Source of the DNA: Bradyrhizobium sp. G127
Lineage (GTDB): Bacteria; Pseudomonadota; Alphaproteobacteria; Rhizobiales; Xanthobacteraceae
Direction: 5' to 3'
DNA length: 64,000 nt
NCBI RefSeq assembly: GCF_021502575.1
Contig: NZ_JAKFGN010000001.1
Span: 806,001 to 870,000, forward strand
Shown: piece by piece, positions 19,017-27,130 of the stretch
Numbering within the stretch: the first letter of the stretch is position 1
Layout: each line of letters starts with the position of its first letter
Program-made: the position numbers and the translations under genes
The notes under the pieces: generated by a model
Database searches by the model: none
Seen by the model: only the letters and a program-made list of their open reading frames with translations
Told to the model about the DNA's origin: nothing

Positions 19017-19547
19017 ATGACATCTTTGCCGATTCGCTCACCTGTCCGCATTTTGGGGATCGATCCGGGCCTTCGCCGGACCGGCTGGGGCGTGATCGAC
19101 ATCGATGGCAACCGGCTGATCTATGTCGGCTGTGGCTCGGTGGAGTCGCGCGAGGCCTCGCCGTTGGCAGAACGACTGCTCGCGATTCATGAGGGTCTCG
19201 TCCGCGTGCTCGGCGACTTCAAGCCTGCGGAGGCTGCGGTCGAGCAGACTTTCGTTAACAAGGACGGCGCGTCCACACTCAAGCTCGGTCAGGCGCGCGG
19301 CGTCGCCATGCTGGCGCCGGCGATGTTCGGAATTGCAGTCGCGGAGTATGCGCCGAACCAGGTCAAGAAGACGGTGGTCGGAGCGGGCCATGCCGACAAG
19401 AACCAGATTCGCGTCATGCTCGGGGTGCTGCTGCCGAAGGCCGATCCGCGGACGCCCGACGCTGCCGACGCATTAGCTATTGCGATTACCCATGCCCATC
19501 ACCGCCAGAGTGCGATGCTGAAGCTGAAGGTTGCGGCAATCCGCTAA
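19017..19547 (+). CDS. ruvC: Crossover junction endodeoxyribonuclease RuvC
   Basis: RuvC (176 residues) resolves Holliday junctions. The start is the ATG at 19017. The four acidic catalytic residues are visible: Asp16 ([13 protein letters not shown]), Glu76 ([11 protein letters not shown]), Asp148 and Asp151 ([16 protein letters not shown]). It lies 52 bp after yebC and is separated from ruvA by a LysE-family gene. Confidence 0.97.
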   Translation: MTSLPIRSPVRILGIDPGLRRTGWGVIDIDGNRLIYVGCGSVESREASPLAERLLAIHEGLVRVLGDFKPAEAAVEQTFVNKDGASTLKLGQARGVAMLAPAMFGIAVAEYAPNQVKKTVVGAGHADKNQIRVMLGVLLPKADPRTPDAADALAIAITHAHHRQSAMLKLKVAAIR

Positions 19548-19616
19548 AGCGGTGCAGCCGTACGGGTGGCGGCGCGGCGCGTTCGGTGCGAAGATAGCGG
19601 CCACAAGGAATTTGGA

Positions 19617-20240
19617 ATGACGATAACCGCACTGACGATCTTTGCCTTCGCCATCCTGGTGGCGGCGGCTTCGCCCGGTCCCGCGATCGCGGCGATTCTT
19701 GCGCGCGTGATCGGCCGCGGCACCGCAGGCGTGCCGGCCTTCATCGCCGGCATTGTGCTGGGCGATATCACCTGGCTGGCGATCGCGGTGCTGGGTCTGT
19801 CGTTCGTTGCGAACAGCTTTGAGATGATCTTTGCCGTCATCAAATATGCCGGTGCGGCCTACCTGCTGTTTATCGCGTATCGCCTCTGGACCGCTCCGGC
19901 GACACCGGTCGATGTGAATGCGGCCGATAATGTCGATGGCCAGCCGCTTCGCTCCTTTGTGGGCGGACTGTTGCTGACGCTCGGCAATCCCAAGACCATT
20001 GCGTTCTATGTCGCGCTGACCCCGACGCTCATTGACGTGTCGCGGGTCGATCTTGTCAGCTATGCCGAGCTTGCCGCCATCATTGCCGTGGTGCTCGTGT
20101 TCGTGCTCGGTGGATACGCACTGGCGGCGGCAAGGGCGCGCAAGATGTTTCGCAGTTCGCGGGCGATGAAGCTGCTCAACCGCGTCGGTGGTGGCGTGAT
20201 GGCAGGTGCCGCAGCGGCCATCGCGACCCGGCAGGCATAA
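19617..20240 (+). CDS. LysE family translocator
   Basis: The 207-residue inner-membrane protein has about six hydrophobic segments and the LysE/RhtB signatures AAASPGPAIAAILARVIGRG near the N-terminus and GGLLLTLGNPKTIAFYVAL in the middle. The family exports amino acids or other small molecules; the substrate is unknown. I take the ATG at 19617 as the start. The gene ends 3 bp before ruvA, so it has been absorbed into the ruv operon. Confidence 0.92.
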   Translation: MTITALTIFAFAILVAAASPGPAIAAILARVIGRGTAGVPAFIAGIVLGDITWLAIAVLGLSFVANSFEMIFAVIKYAGAAYLLFIAYRLWTAPATPVDVNAADNVDGQPLRSFVGGLLLTLGNPKTIAFYVALTPTLIDVSRVDLVSYAELAAIIAVVLVFVLGGYALAAARARKMFRSSRAMKLLNRVGGGVMAGAAAAIATRQA

Positions 20241-20243
20241 CCC

Positions 20244-20861
20244 GTGATCGGAAAACTCAAAGGCCTGATCGATTCCTACGGTGAGGATTATGTGATCCTC
20301 GACGTGCAGGGCGTCGGCTATCAGGTGCATTGCTCGGCGCGAACGCTACAGGCGCTGCCGCCGCCGGGCGAGGCGGCGGTGCTCTCCATCGAGACCTATG
20401 TCCGCGAGGACCAGATCAAGCTGTTCGGTTTTCGCACCGACATGGAGCGCGAATGGTTCCGGCTGCTGCAAACCGTGCAGGGCGTCGGCGCGAAGGTGGC
20501 GCTTGCGGTGCTGAGCACACTGCCGCCGCAGGATCTCGCCAACGCCATTGCGCTGCGCGACAAGGCCTCGGTGGCGCGCACGCCGGGCGTCGGCCCGAAA
20601 GTCGCCGAGCGCATCGTCACCGAACTGAAAGATAAAACGCCGGCCTTCACCAATCTCGATCCGGCGGTGGTGCACCTGTCCGGCGCGCTCGATGACAACC
20701 GCGCGCCGCGTCCGGTCACCGATGCGATCTCGGCCTTGGTCAATCTCGGCTACGGTCAGCCGCAGGCGGCGGCAGCGATTGCCGCGGCTTCGCGAAGCGC
20801 AGGCGAAACCGCCGAGACGGCGCAGTTGATCCGGCTCGGTTTGAAGGAATTGTCGAAGTGA
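20244..20861 (+). CDS. ruvA: Holliday junction DNA helicase RuvA
   Basis: The 205-residue protein starts at GTG 20244 ([31 protein letters not shown], the OB-fold domain). It continues with the helix-hairpin-helix region [18 protein letters not shown] and [19 protein letters not shown], and ends in the small RuvB-interacting domain [16 protein letters not shown]. RuvA tetramers bind Holliday junctions and load RuvB. The stop overlaps the start of the next gene (GTGA). Confidence 0.97.
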   Translation: MIGKLKGLIDSYGEDYVILDVQGVGYQVHCSARTLQALPPPGEAAVLSIETYVREDQIKLFGFRTDMEREWFRLLQTVQGVGAKVALAVLSTLPPQDLANAIALRDKASVARTPGVGPKVAERIVTELKDKTPAFTNLDPAVVHLSGALDDNRAPRPVTDAISALVNLGYGQPQAAAAIAAASRSAGETAETAQLIRLGLKELSK

Positions 20862-21385
20862 CCGGTAGCGAGAGCGACGCATCGCGTGGCTTCAGGCGCG
20901 CCGGGAAATTTATCAGCATCGTCGCGATCTTCACCGTGGCCGGGCCGCTGACGATTGCTGGGATCGTGTTGTTGCTTGTCATCGTCCTTGGCGCGCCGTT
21001 GCTGCAACTGCTGCTCGCAGTGGCCGATATCGACGCGCTGCGCACCGTCGCGTCGTTCGCGGCATGGCTGCTGGCGGCGATCGCGATTCTTGCCTCGTTT
21101 CTGCCGTCGTTCGCGGCCGGAATCATTTTCGCATGGTCGGCGATCTACGCAGACCTCAATGCCATCTGGATGGCGTGGCTGGCGGCTTTCGCCGCCATTG
21201 CCGGTTTCGTGGCGTTCGGCATGTTCATCAGGCCGAGCGAATCCTCCGCGCTGATCCTGCCCAGCGTGCAGTCGGCCGCGCAGGCGATGTCGCTGTTTTC
21301 CATGCTGGCCGTTCTCGGGTTTCTCGCAGCCAGTTTCTGTTGGTGGCTTGCCCGCCCGCTGCATCGGGTTAAACATACGCCATGA
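20858..21385 (+). CDS. Small hydrophobic membrane protein between ruvA and ruvB
   Basis: I do not recognise this 175-residue protein. It contains four probable membrane helices ([77 protein letters not shown]) and few charged residues. It begins with GTG overlapping the ruvA stop by 4 bp and ends overlapping ruvB by 4 bp (ATGA), so it is translationally coupled to both. No enzymatic motif is visible. Confidence 0.82.
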   Translation: MTGSESDASRGFRRAGKFISIVAIFTVAGPLTIAGIVLLLVIVLGAPLLQLLLAVADIDALRTVASFAAWLLAAIAILASFLPSFAAGIIFAWSAIYADLNAIWMAWLAAFAAIAGFVAFGMFIRPSESSALILPSVQSAAQAMSLFSMLAVLGFLAASFCWWLARPLHRVKHTP

Positions 21386-22422
21386 ACTCGCCCCGCATCG
21401 TCACCCCCGAGCGCCGCGCCGACGACATCGGCGATACCTCGCTGCGCCCGCAGAACCTGTCCGAATTCGTCGGCCAGCAGCAGGCTCGCGCCAATCTGCA
21501 GGTGTTCATCGATGCGGCGCGCAAGCGCAAGGAAGCGCTCGACCATGTGCTGTTCGTCGGACCGCCGGGTCTCGGCAAGACCACACTGGCGCAGATCGTG
21601 GCGCGCGAACTCGGCGTCGGCTTCCGCGCCACGTCAGGGCCGGTGATCGCCAAGGCTGGCGATCTTGCGGCATTGCTCACCAATCTCGAAGAGCGCGATG
21701 TACTGTTCATCGACGAGATTCATCGACTCAGTCCAGCGGTGGAAGAAGTGCTCTATCCGGCGATGGAGGATTTCCAACTCGACCTTATTATCGGCGAAGG
21801 TCCCGCGGCGCGCTCGGTGAAGATCGATCTGGCGAAGTTCACATTGGTGGGCGCGACCACGCGGGCAGGGCTGCTTACCAATCCGTTGCGTGATCGTTTC
21901 GGCATTCCGGTGCGGCTGAATTTCTACACCGAGGACGAACTGGAAAAGATCGTGACGCGTGGCGCGCGGGTGCTCAATATCGGCATGACGCCGGACGGGG
22001 CCAACGAAATCGCACGGCGCGCACGCGGCACGCCGCGCATCGCGGGCAGGCTGCTGCGCCGGGTGCGCGATTTTGCCTCCGCGGCGGACGCCGATGCCAT
22101 CGACCGCAAGATCGCCGACAACGCGCTCGGCGCGCTGGAAGTGGACAAGGCCGGGCTCGATGCCATGGACCGGCGCTATCTGACCACCATTGCGATGAAC
22201 TACGGTGGCGGGCCGGTGGGCGTAGAGACAATGGCCGCCGCGCTGTCCGAGCCGCGCGATGCCATCGAGGACATCATCGAGCCGTTTCTGATTCAGTGCG
22301 GTTACCTGCAACGCACGCCGCGCGGGCGGCTGCTGACATCGCATGCGTTCAAGCATCTCGGTCTTGCCGAGCCGTCGCGCGATCCGGCGCAGTTCGGCAT
22401 GTTCGAGCAGGACGATGACTAG
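21382..22422 (+). CDS. ruvB: Holliday junction DNA helicase RuvB
   Basis: The 346-residue AAA+ motor drives branch migration with RuvA. The visible motifs are [12 protein letters not shown], Walker A GPPGLGKT (60-67), Walker [11 protein letters not shown], sensor 1 [20 protein letters not shown], the arginine-finger region, and the C-terminal winged helix with [14 protein letters not shown]. It ends next to the ybgC start. Confidence 0.98.
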   Translation: MNSPRIVTPERRADDIGDTSLRPQNLSEFVGQQQARANLQVFIDAARKRKEALDHVLFVGPPGLGKTTLAQIVARELGVGFRATSGPVIAKAGDLAALLTNLEERDVLFIDEIHRLSPAVEEVLYPAMEDFQLDLIIGEGPAARSVKIDLAKFTLVGATTRAGLLTNPLRDRFGIPVRLNFYTEDELEKIVTRGARVLNIGMTPDGANEIARRARGTPRIAGRLLRRVRDFASAADADAIDRKIADNALGALEVDKAGLDAMDRRYLTTIAMNYGGGPVGVETMAAALSEPRDAIEDIIEPFLIQCGYLQRTPRGRLLTSHAFKHLGLAEPSRDPAQFGMFEQDDD

Positions 22423-22435
22423 ACAGGGTTTGGAT

Positions 22436-22879
22436 ATGCTCGACGGATCGATCCGCGACGGCCGGCATGTGATGCAGGTGCGCGTTTATTACGAAGACAC
22501 CGATTTCACCGGCATCGTCTATCACGCCAATTATCTGCGCTTCATGGAGCGGGGACGTACCAATTATCTGCGGCTGCTCGGGGCCGATCAGCACGCGCTG
22601 TTTGCGGAAGCGCAGAACGAGGCGCCGGGTTTTGCCTTTGTCGTGCGTTCGATGCAGATCGAATATCTCAAGCCGGCGCGAATGGACGATGTGCTCGACA
22701 TTGTGACAGTGCCCGCCGAGATCAGGGGCGCATCGATCACGCTGGCGCAGGAAGTCCGGCGCGGTGACGACATGCTGGTAGAGGCGCGGGTCAAGGTCGC
22801 ATTCGTCTCCGGCGGTCGCGCCCGGCCGATCCCGAAGGCGCTGCGCCTCGCCATGAAGGCCGATCAGGACGCGGCCTGA
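22436..22879 (+). CDS. ybgC: Tol-Pal-associated acyl-CoA thioesterase YbgC
   Basis: The hot-dog-fold thioesterase has 147 residues from ATG 22436; an alternative ATG at 22415 overlaps the end of ruvB. The signature VYYEDTDFTGIVYHANYLRFMERGR includes the catalytic Asp in YEDTDxxGIVYH. In many genomes ybgC heads the tol-pal operon; here tolQ is 5.6 kb downstream, separated by the tetR-containing modules. Confidence 0.94.
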   Translation: MLDGSIRDGRHVMQVRVYYEDTDFTGIVYHANYLRFMERGRTNYLRLLGADQHALFAEAQNEAPGFAFVVRSMQIEYLKPARMDDVLDIVTVPAEIRGASITLAQEVRRGDDMLVEARVKVAFVSGGRARPIPKALRLAMKADQDAA

Positions 22880-22925
22880 CTGCTCAAAGTTTATTCTTTC
22901 TGCAGCCGGCTTGATGCTTGACGAT

Positions 22926-22963
22926 TTGTACTGGCTGGTACAAGTTTGTACTTGTCGGTACAA
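22926..22963. promoter_or_regulatory. Two tandem palindromic operators upstream of the DUF1348-tetR pair
   Basis: Box 1 is TTGTACTGGCTGGTACAA (22926-22943) and box 2 is TTGTACTTGTCGGTACAA (22946-22963). Both follow TTGTAC-N6-GTACAA, 20 bp apart centre to centre, about two helical turns. They lie 15 bp before the ATG of the DUF1348 gene, next to a possible -35 TTGACG (22918-22923). This fits cooperative binding of the TetR repressor encoded by the second gene; the assignment is inference. Confidence 0.82.
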
Positions 22964-22977
22964 ATTGGAGTTGCCTG

Positions 22978-23451
22978 ATGTCTCGTCCGCCGCTGCCGCC
23001 GTTCACAAGAGAAACCGCCGCGCAGAAGGCGCGCATGGCGGAAGATGCCTGGAATTCACGCGATCCGGTCAAGGTGTCGCTGGCCTATACTGAGGACAGC
23101 ATCTGGCGGAATCGCTCGGAGTTTTTTCGGGGTCGCGCCGCGATCGTGGAATTTCTCACCCGCAAATGGGCGAAGGAGCAGGACTATCGCCTGATCAAGG
23201 ATCTGTGGGCATTCGACGGCAATTTCATCTCGGTGCGCTTCCAGTATGAATGGCATGACGGTGCCGGAAACTGGTTTCGCTCCTACGGCAACGAGAACTG
23301 GGAGTTCGACGAGAGCGGCCTGATGAAGCGCCGCGAAGCCAGCATCAACGATGTCGCGATCAAGGAACCGGAGCGGCGCTTCCATTGGCCCGCGCCGGGC
23401 CCGCGGCCCGCGGATTATCCGGGGTTGGCTCCGGTGCCGAAAGGTGGCTGA
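22978..23451 (+). CDS. DUF1348 / nuclear transport factor 2-like protein
   Basis: The 157-residue protein begins [30 protein letters not shown] and shows the DUF1348 pattern [41 protein letters not shown] and [21 protein letters not shown]. These NTF2-fold proteins form a cone-shaped pocket and are often induced with redox or xenobiotic regulators; the reaction is unknown. The upstream twin operator and the downstream TetR gene indicate ligand-controlled expression. Confidence 0.88.
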   Translation: MSRPPLPPFTRETAAQKARMAEDAWNSRDPVKVSLAYTEDSIWRNRSEFFRGRAAIVEFLTRKWAKEQDYRLIKDLWAFDGNFISVRFQYEWHDGAGNWFRSYGNENWEFDESGLMKRREASINDVAIKEPERRFHWPAPGPRPADYPGLAPVPKGG

Positions 23452-23503
23452 ACGGAAACGGGTTGCGGTCCGTGAGCAGAAACTTGCGAACAAAGCGGCG
23501 TCC

Positions 23504-24058
23504 ATGGGGGACGCCGGGCGCGAGGGACTTCTGACCGCGCTCGCGGAAGTGTTTCGCGGCCACGGCTATGAGGGTGCAACGCTTGCGCGGATTTCGGAAG
23601 CCACGGGCCTCGGCAAGGGCAGCCTCTACAATTTCTTTCCCGGCGGTAAGGAGCAGATGGCCGACGAGGTGCTGGCCTCCATCGACCGCTGGTTCGTCGA
23701 TCACATCTACACGCCGCTGCGCGCGTCGGCCGATCCGGCGACAGGCATCGCCGCAATGTATGCCGCGACGGATGATTACTTCCGCTCCGGGCAACGTGTG
23801 TGTCTTGTCGGAGTCGTTGCGCTCGGTGCGTCGCGCGACATTTTCGCTGCCAAGGTGAAGACCTATTTCGTTGGCTGGGTCGATGCGCTGGCGGCGGCGC
23901 TGCGCCGTCTGGGCGACGAGAAGGGCGCGGCGCGGCGCAAGGCCGAACACGCGGTGCTGGAAATTCAGGGCGCGCTGGTGATCGCGCGCGCGTTCGATGA
24001 TCCAAAGGTGTTTTCGCGTGCGCTCAAGGAATCGGAGCGTCGGCTATTTGAAAAATAG
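23504..24058 (+). CDS. TetR/AcrR family transcriptional regulator
   Basis: From ATG 23504 this is 184 residues; a GTG at 23444 overlapping the DUF1348 stop would add 20 residues ([18 protein letters not shown]) and is possible. The TetR helix-turn-helix is clear (TALAEVFRGHGYEGATLARISEATGLGKGSLYNFF), followed by an all-helical ligand domain with a single Cys in QRVCLVGV. It is probably the repressor acting on the TTGTAC-N6-GTACAA boxes ahead of the upstream gene. Confidence 0.9.
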   Translation: MGDAGREGLLTALAEVFRGHGYEGATLARISEATGLGKGSLYNFFPGGKEQMADEVLASIDRWFVDHIYTPLRASADPATGIAAMYAATDDYFRSGQRVCLVGVVALGASRDIFAAKVKTYFVGWVDALAAALRRLGDEKGAARRKAEHAVLEIQGALVIARAFDDPKVFSRALKESERRLFEK

Positions 24059-24089
24059 CGGCGACGCGAGGGGATGCGCCGCCGCTTTA
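24051..24089. terminator. Bidirectional terminator between convergent tetR and GST genes
   Basis: AGCGGCGACGC (24057-24067) pairs with GCGCCGCCGCT (24076-24086) apart from one mismatch. A run of As precedes it (24051-24055), giving Ts for minus-strand transcripts, and TTAAGTT follows. It overlaps the tetR stop codon. Confidence 0.7.
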
Positions 24090-24112
24090 AGTTGCCTTCA
24101 GGTCCGTGTCGG

Positions 24113-24757
24113 TTATGCTGCCGCCTTGTGGCGGGCGACTTCTGCCTTGAACAGCACAAGCTCTTCAGCCAGTGCTTTCGCCACGCTCGGCCGCGCTCGG
24201 AAGCGGGTCAGGTACGCGTTGATCGCCGCCCACTTCGCAAGATCGATTGCCGGCATTGCGGTGGTCCAGTTCAGCACGGTGCCGAGATAGGCGTCGGCCA
24301 CGCTGAAATGATCGAGCAGGAATTCGCGGCCTTCCAGGTGTTTGTTCAGGACATCGAGCCGCGACAGGTATTTCTCCAGCACATAGGCTTTCATTTCTGC
24401 CGGCGCCTTCCGGTCGAGCAGCGGCAGGAACAGGCCCTTGTGCAGTTCGGTGCCGATGAAGCACAGCCACTGCTGCAACCGGCTGCGGTCGATGGTGTTG
24501 GCTGATCCGAGACCCGCATCCGGGAAACGGTCGGCGACATATTGCAAGATCGCGGCGTTCTCGGTGAGAATCGCGCCATCGTCGGTGCGGAGCGTCGGCA
24601 CCAGGCCAAGCGGATTGATCGGCAGGAAGTCCGAATTGTCCTGCAGCACTTTCTTGAATTTGGGATCGACCTCCAGATAGCACGCGTCGGCGCCGATCTC
24701 GTAAAGCGCGATGCGGGTTGCCATCGAACAGGCCAATGGTGAGAAATAGAGATCCAC
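24113..24757 (-). CDS. Glutathione S-transferase family protein
   Basis: The protein has 214 residues from a GTG at 24755-24757, chosen because a strong AAGGAG lies 8 bases upstream. The thioredoxin-fold N-domain reads VDLYFSPLACSMATRIALYE with the cis-Pro region GLVPTLRTDDGAILTENAAILQYVADRF, and the C-domain has FSVADAYLGTVLNW with the conserved N-cap Asp. It conjugates or reduces electrophiles with glutathione. It diverges from the tetR gene at 24845, with an inverted repeat between. Confidence 0.92.
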   Translation of the reverse strand: MDLYFSPLACSMATRIALYEIGADACYLEVDPKFKKVLQDNSDFLPINPLGLVPTLRTDDGAILTENAAILQYVADRFPDAGLGSANTIDRSRLQQWLCFIGTELHKGLFLPLLDRKAPAEMKAYVLEKYLSRLDVLNKHLEGREFLLDHFSVADAYLGTVLNWTTAMPAIDLAKWAAINAYLTRFRARPSVAKALAEELVLFKAEVARHKAAA

Positions 24758-24799
24758 GATGTGTCTCCTTGACCGAGTCCCGGCGTTCTTGATTTTTAT

Positions 24800-24825
24800 A
24801 CCGTTCCGCATAAATTAAATACGGT
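24800..24825. promoter_or_regulatory. Putative operator between divergent GST and tetR genes
   Basis: ACCGT (24800-24804) and ACGGT (24821-24825) form an inverted repeat around an AT-rich 16-bp centre. On the minus strand a -35-like TTGACC overlaps its edge, so a repressor bound here could block GST transcription and probably its own. The arms are short, hence moderate confidence. Confidence 0.5.
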
Positions 24826-24844
24826 CAAGAGAATTATTTGCGAT

Positions 24845-25498
24845 ATGGTACAAAAAAAGAAAAGAACTGCTGCCGCGCCGCCAGCCGCGCCGAAGAAGCG
24901 CGGCCGTCCGCGCGCCTTCGAGCCGGATGCCGCGCTGGAAAAGGCGATGAACACGTTCAGGGATGGCGGTTTCGCCGCGACCTCGCTCGACGATCTCAGC
25001 CAGGCGATGGGCATCAACCGGCCGAGCCTTTACGGGACGTTCGGCGACAAGCGCGATCTGTTTCTCAAGGCCTACGAGCGGTATCGCGCCGAGATGGCGG
25101 AGAGATTTGCACCTGCCTTCGATCCGGCGCTGACGCTACGGCAGATGCTGGAAAAAATCTATGCTATCGCGCTCGATGTTTACCTCGCGGGCGAGAACGG
25201 ACCGCGCGGCTGCTTCACGGTGATGACTGCGACATCGGAAGCAATGGCCGATGCGGAAATTCGCCCCCTGGTGCAGAGGGCGCTCGGCTCGACCCAACGG
25301 GCGCTCGCCCGGCGCTTTCAGGCGGCGGTGGAAAGCGGCGAGTTGCCGTCAACGGTAAATGTTCAGGTGCTGGCGCAGATCGGCGCCGCGACGGTGGAGG
25401 CCCTGGCGATTCGGTCGCGGGCCCGTGTGCCGCGTGCCGACCTGGAGGCCATCGCTGCAGGCACAATCGATCTGATCTGTGGGCCTAAAGCGCGTTAA
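24845..25498 (+). CDS. TetR/AcrR family transcriptional regulator, divergent from GST
   Basis: The 217-residue protein begins with a Lys/Ala/Pro-rich tail (KKKRTAAAPPAAPKKRGRP), typical of this subgroup, then the helix-turn-helix ALEKAMNTFRDGGFAATSLDDLSQAMGINRPSLYGTFGDKRDLF. The ligand domain contains GPRGCFTVM, whose Cys sits as in electrophile- or redox-sensing members. Divergence from a GST gene suggests it represses that gene until an electrophile is present; this is inference. Confidence 0.92.
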   Translation: MVQKKKRTAAAPPAAPKKRGRPRAFEPDAALEKAMNTFRDGGFAATSLDDLSQAMGINRPSLYGTFGDKRDLFLKAYERYRAEMAERFAPAFDPALTLRQMLEKIYAIALDVYLAGENGPRGCFTVMTATSEAMADAEIRPLVQRALGSTQRALARRFQAAVESGELPSTVNVQVLAQIGAATVEALAIRSRARVPRADLEAIAAGTIDLICGPKAR

Positions 25499-25533
25499 GA
25501 GCGTTCTGCGGCGCTAGTGACGCCCGCTGGCAA

Positions 25534-25558
25534 CTCATGTAAAAGAACTTTACATGAG
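25534..25558. promoter_or_regulatory. Operator CTCATGTAAA-N5-TTTACATGAG upstream of the WHG-domain tetR gene
   Basis: Perfect 10-bp arms, CTCATGTAAA (25534-25543) and TTTACATGAG (25549-25558), flank AGAAC. It ends 12 bp before the ATG of the tetR gene, so binding would block initiation. The inner ATGTAAA-N5-TTTACAT recurs exactly at 26293-26311. Confidence 0.88.
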
Positions 25559-25570
25559 CAAGATCGACAG

Positions 25571-26239
25571 ATGAGCTGGCACAAGAACCGCGGCCGCCGC
25601 GAAGGCGGCTATCATCACGGCAACCTGAAAGAAGCGCTGGTGCAGGCCGCGCTCGATCTGATTGCCGCGAAGGGGCCGGGCGGCTTCACCTTCGCCGAGG
25701 CGGCGCGTTCGGCGGGCGTCAGTCCGGCGGCTCCCTATCGCCATTTCCGCGACCGAGATGAATTGCTGGCGAGCATCGCACAGCAGGGCTTCGAGCAGTT
25801 CGAGGCGCAACTTACCGCCGCGTGGGACGATGGTCGCCCCGATACGCCAACAGCGTTTCAGCGGGTCGGCAAAGCCTATCTCGCCTTCGCGCGCGAAAAT
25901 CCCGCTTATTATTCGGCGATGTTTGAATCGGGCATTCCGCTGGAGAGCAATCCGGCTCTGCTGCTCGCTGGTGAGCGCGCTTTTGCAGTCATTCGCGCCG
26001 CTTCCGAGCGGCTGGTGGCGATGGCGCCGCCCCATGTGCCGCGCCCGCCGGCCCTCATGATGGCCCTCCATATCTGGTCGATGTCCCACGGCATCGCGTC
26101 GCTGTTCGGGCGTGGCGACGCGTCGCGTCGCAAGCTGCCAATGTCGCCGGAAGACCTGCTGGAAGCTGGCGTGCTGATCTACCTGAAAGGTCTCGGGTTC
26201 CCGACCGACCAGCGGCCGCCGTCCACGCCTCCGAAATAA
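25571..26239 (+). CDS. TetR/AcrR family regulator with C-terminal WHG domain
   Basis: I start the protein at ATG 25571 (222 residues), because an earlier frame start would overlap the operator. It has the helix-turn-helix LVQAALDLIAAKGPGGFTFAEAARSAGVSPAAPYRHFRDRDEL and a C-terminal domain with HIWSMSHGIASLF, the W-x-x-x-HG motif that names the WHG family. The same palindrome precedes this gene and the next one, so I infer it represses both. The ligand is unknown. Confidence 0.92.
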   Translation: MSWHKNRGRREGGYHHGNLKEALVQAALDLIAAKGPGGFTFAEAARSAGVSPAAPYRHFRDRDELLASIAQQGFEQFEAQLTAAWDDGRPDTPTAFQRVGKAYLAFARENPAYYSAMFESGIPLESNPALLLAGERAFAVIRAASERLVAMAPPHVPRPPALMMALHIWSMSHGIASLFGRGDASRRKLPMSPEDLLEAGVLIYLKGLGFPTDQRPPSTPPK

Positions 26240-26265
26240 TTTCGGGCCTGCGACACCCACTCCGC

Positions 26266-26293
26266 TTGACAAAAACGTTGGATGATTTATCTA
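26266..26293 (+). promoter_or_regulatory. Sigma70-type promoter of the DUF2852 gene
   Basis: TTGACA (26266-26271) and TATCTA (26288-26293) are spaced by 16 bp. The operator starts inside the -10 element, so the repressor would occlude RNA polymerase. A GGAGG ribosome-binding site (26333-26337) sits ahead of the ATG at 26344. Confidence 0.75.
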
Positions 26294-26311
26294 TGTAAAT
26301 GTTATTTACAT
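26293..26311. promoter_or_regulatory. Operator ATGTAAA-N5-TTTACAT upstream of the DUF2852 gene
   Basis: ATGTAAATGTTATTTACAT is a perfect inverted repeat (8-bp arms, 3-bp centre). It shares ATGTAAA-N5-TTTACAT with the operator before the preceding tetR gene (25537-25555) and overlaps the -10 box. Confidence 0.88.
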
Positions 26312-26343
26312 TCACGGAAGCGTGAAACCCTAGGAGGACGCCA

Positions 26344-26847
26344 ATGGCGAACACCGCAGAAACTGCACAGCTCGACCGATGGGGCCGCCCTGCCTGGGCC
26401 GGACCGCATCACGACAACTTCGAATCGCGGCACGACTGGCGGCCGGGCTTTCATCCCGGACGCATCATTCTGATCGTCGCCGGTTTCATCATCTGGTGGC
26501 CGCTCGGTCTGGCCGCTCTCGCTTATTCATTCTGGAGCAGAAAAATGGGTTGCTGGTCTCACGATCGTCACGGCCGTTTTGCCGACAAGATGGAGCGTAT
26601 GCAGTGGAAGATGGAGCGGATGCGCAGCCGCATGGAGGGCCGCGGGTTCTATGGGCCGTCGAGCGGCAACCGTGCCTTCGACGACTACCGCATGGAGACG
26701 CTGCGCCGTCTCGAGGAAGAGCAGACCGAGTTCAAGGACTTTCTCGACCGCCTGCGTCACGCCAAGGACAAGGAAGAGTTCGACGCCTTCATGGCGCAGC
26801 ACAAGCAGCGCCCGACGCCGCCGAACGATCAGCCGCAGCAGGGATAA
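26344..26847 (+). CDS. DUF2852 family membrane-associated protein
   Basis: The protein has 167 residues with one membrane helix (HPGRIILIVAGFIIWWPLGLAALAYSFW, about 38-62), then a charged helical domain (DKMERMQWKMERMRSRME; NRAFDDYRMETLRRLEEEQTEFKDFLDRLRHAKDKEEFDAFM) that is the DUF2852 signature. The function is unknown. It has its own strong promoter with a TetR-type operator and a terminator, forming a single-gene regulon with the upstream repressor. Homologues often carry an envelope-stress annotation, which I cannot verify. Confidence 0.9.
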   Translation: MANTAETAQLDRWGRPAWAGPHHDNFESRHDWRPGFHPGRIILIVAGFIIWWPLGLAALAYSFWSRKMGCWSHDRHGRFADKMERMQWKMERMRSRMEGRGFYGPSSGNRAFDDYRMETLRRLEEEQTEFKDFLDRLRHAKDKEEFDAFMAQHKQRPTPPNDQPQQG

Positions 26848-26877
26848 CGCCCCCGTCTCCCTCAGTGGCTCGCGAAG

Positions 26878-26913
26878 CCGCCCGCCTGTCGAACAGGCGG
26901 GCGGTTTTGTTTT
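26878..26913 (+). terminator. Rho-independent terminator after the DUF2852 gene
   Basis: CCGCCCGCCTG and CAGGCGGGCGG form a perfect 11-bp stem with a TCGAA loop, followed by TTTTGTTTT. Confidence 0.93.
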
Positions 26914-27130
26914 ATGCGCAGATCGCCTCGTCAGTTGGCCGTAGTCTTTGCCGTTGCCATCGCAGGCCGGATGCGTATCAATGAGGCATGATCGAGCGCG
27001 TGACCTCACTTCGCCGCCGCTGGTGGCGATCCGTTTCCTGCAACGGCAGATGGTAAGCCGGTCCTCGCGTTAGCGCTGGTCCGCCCGTCGCTTCTTCTCC
27101 CGCTTTCTCTCGCGCTTTCCGAAAGACGTC

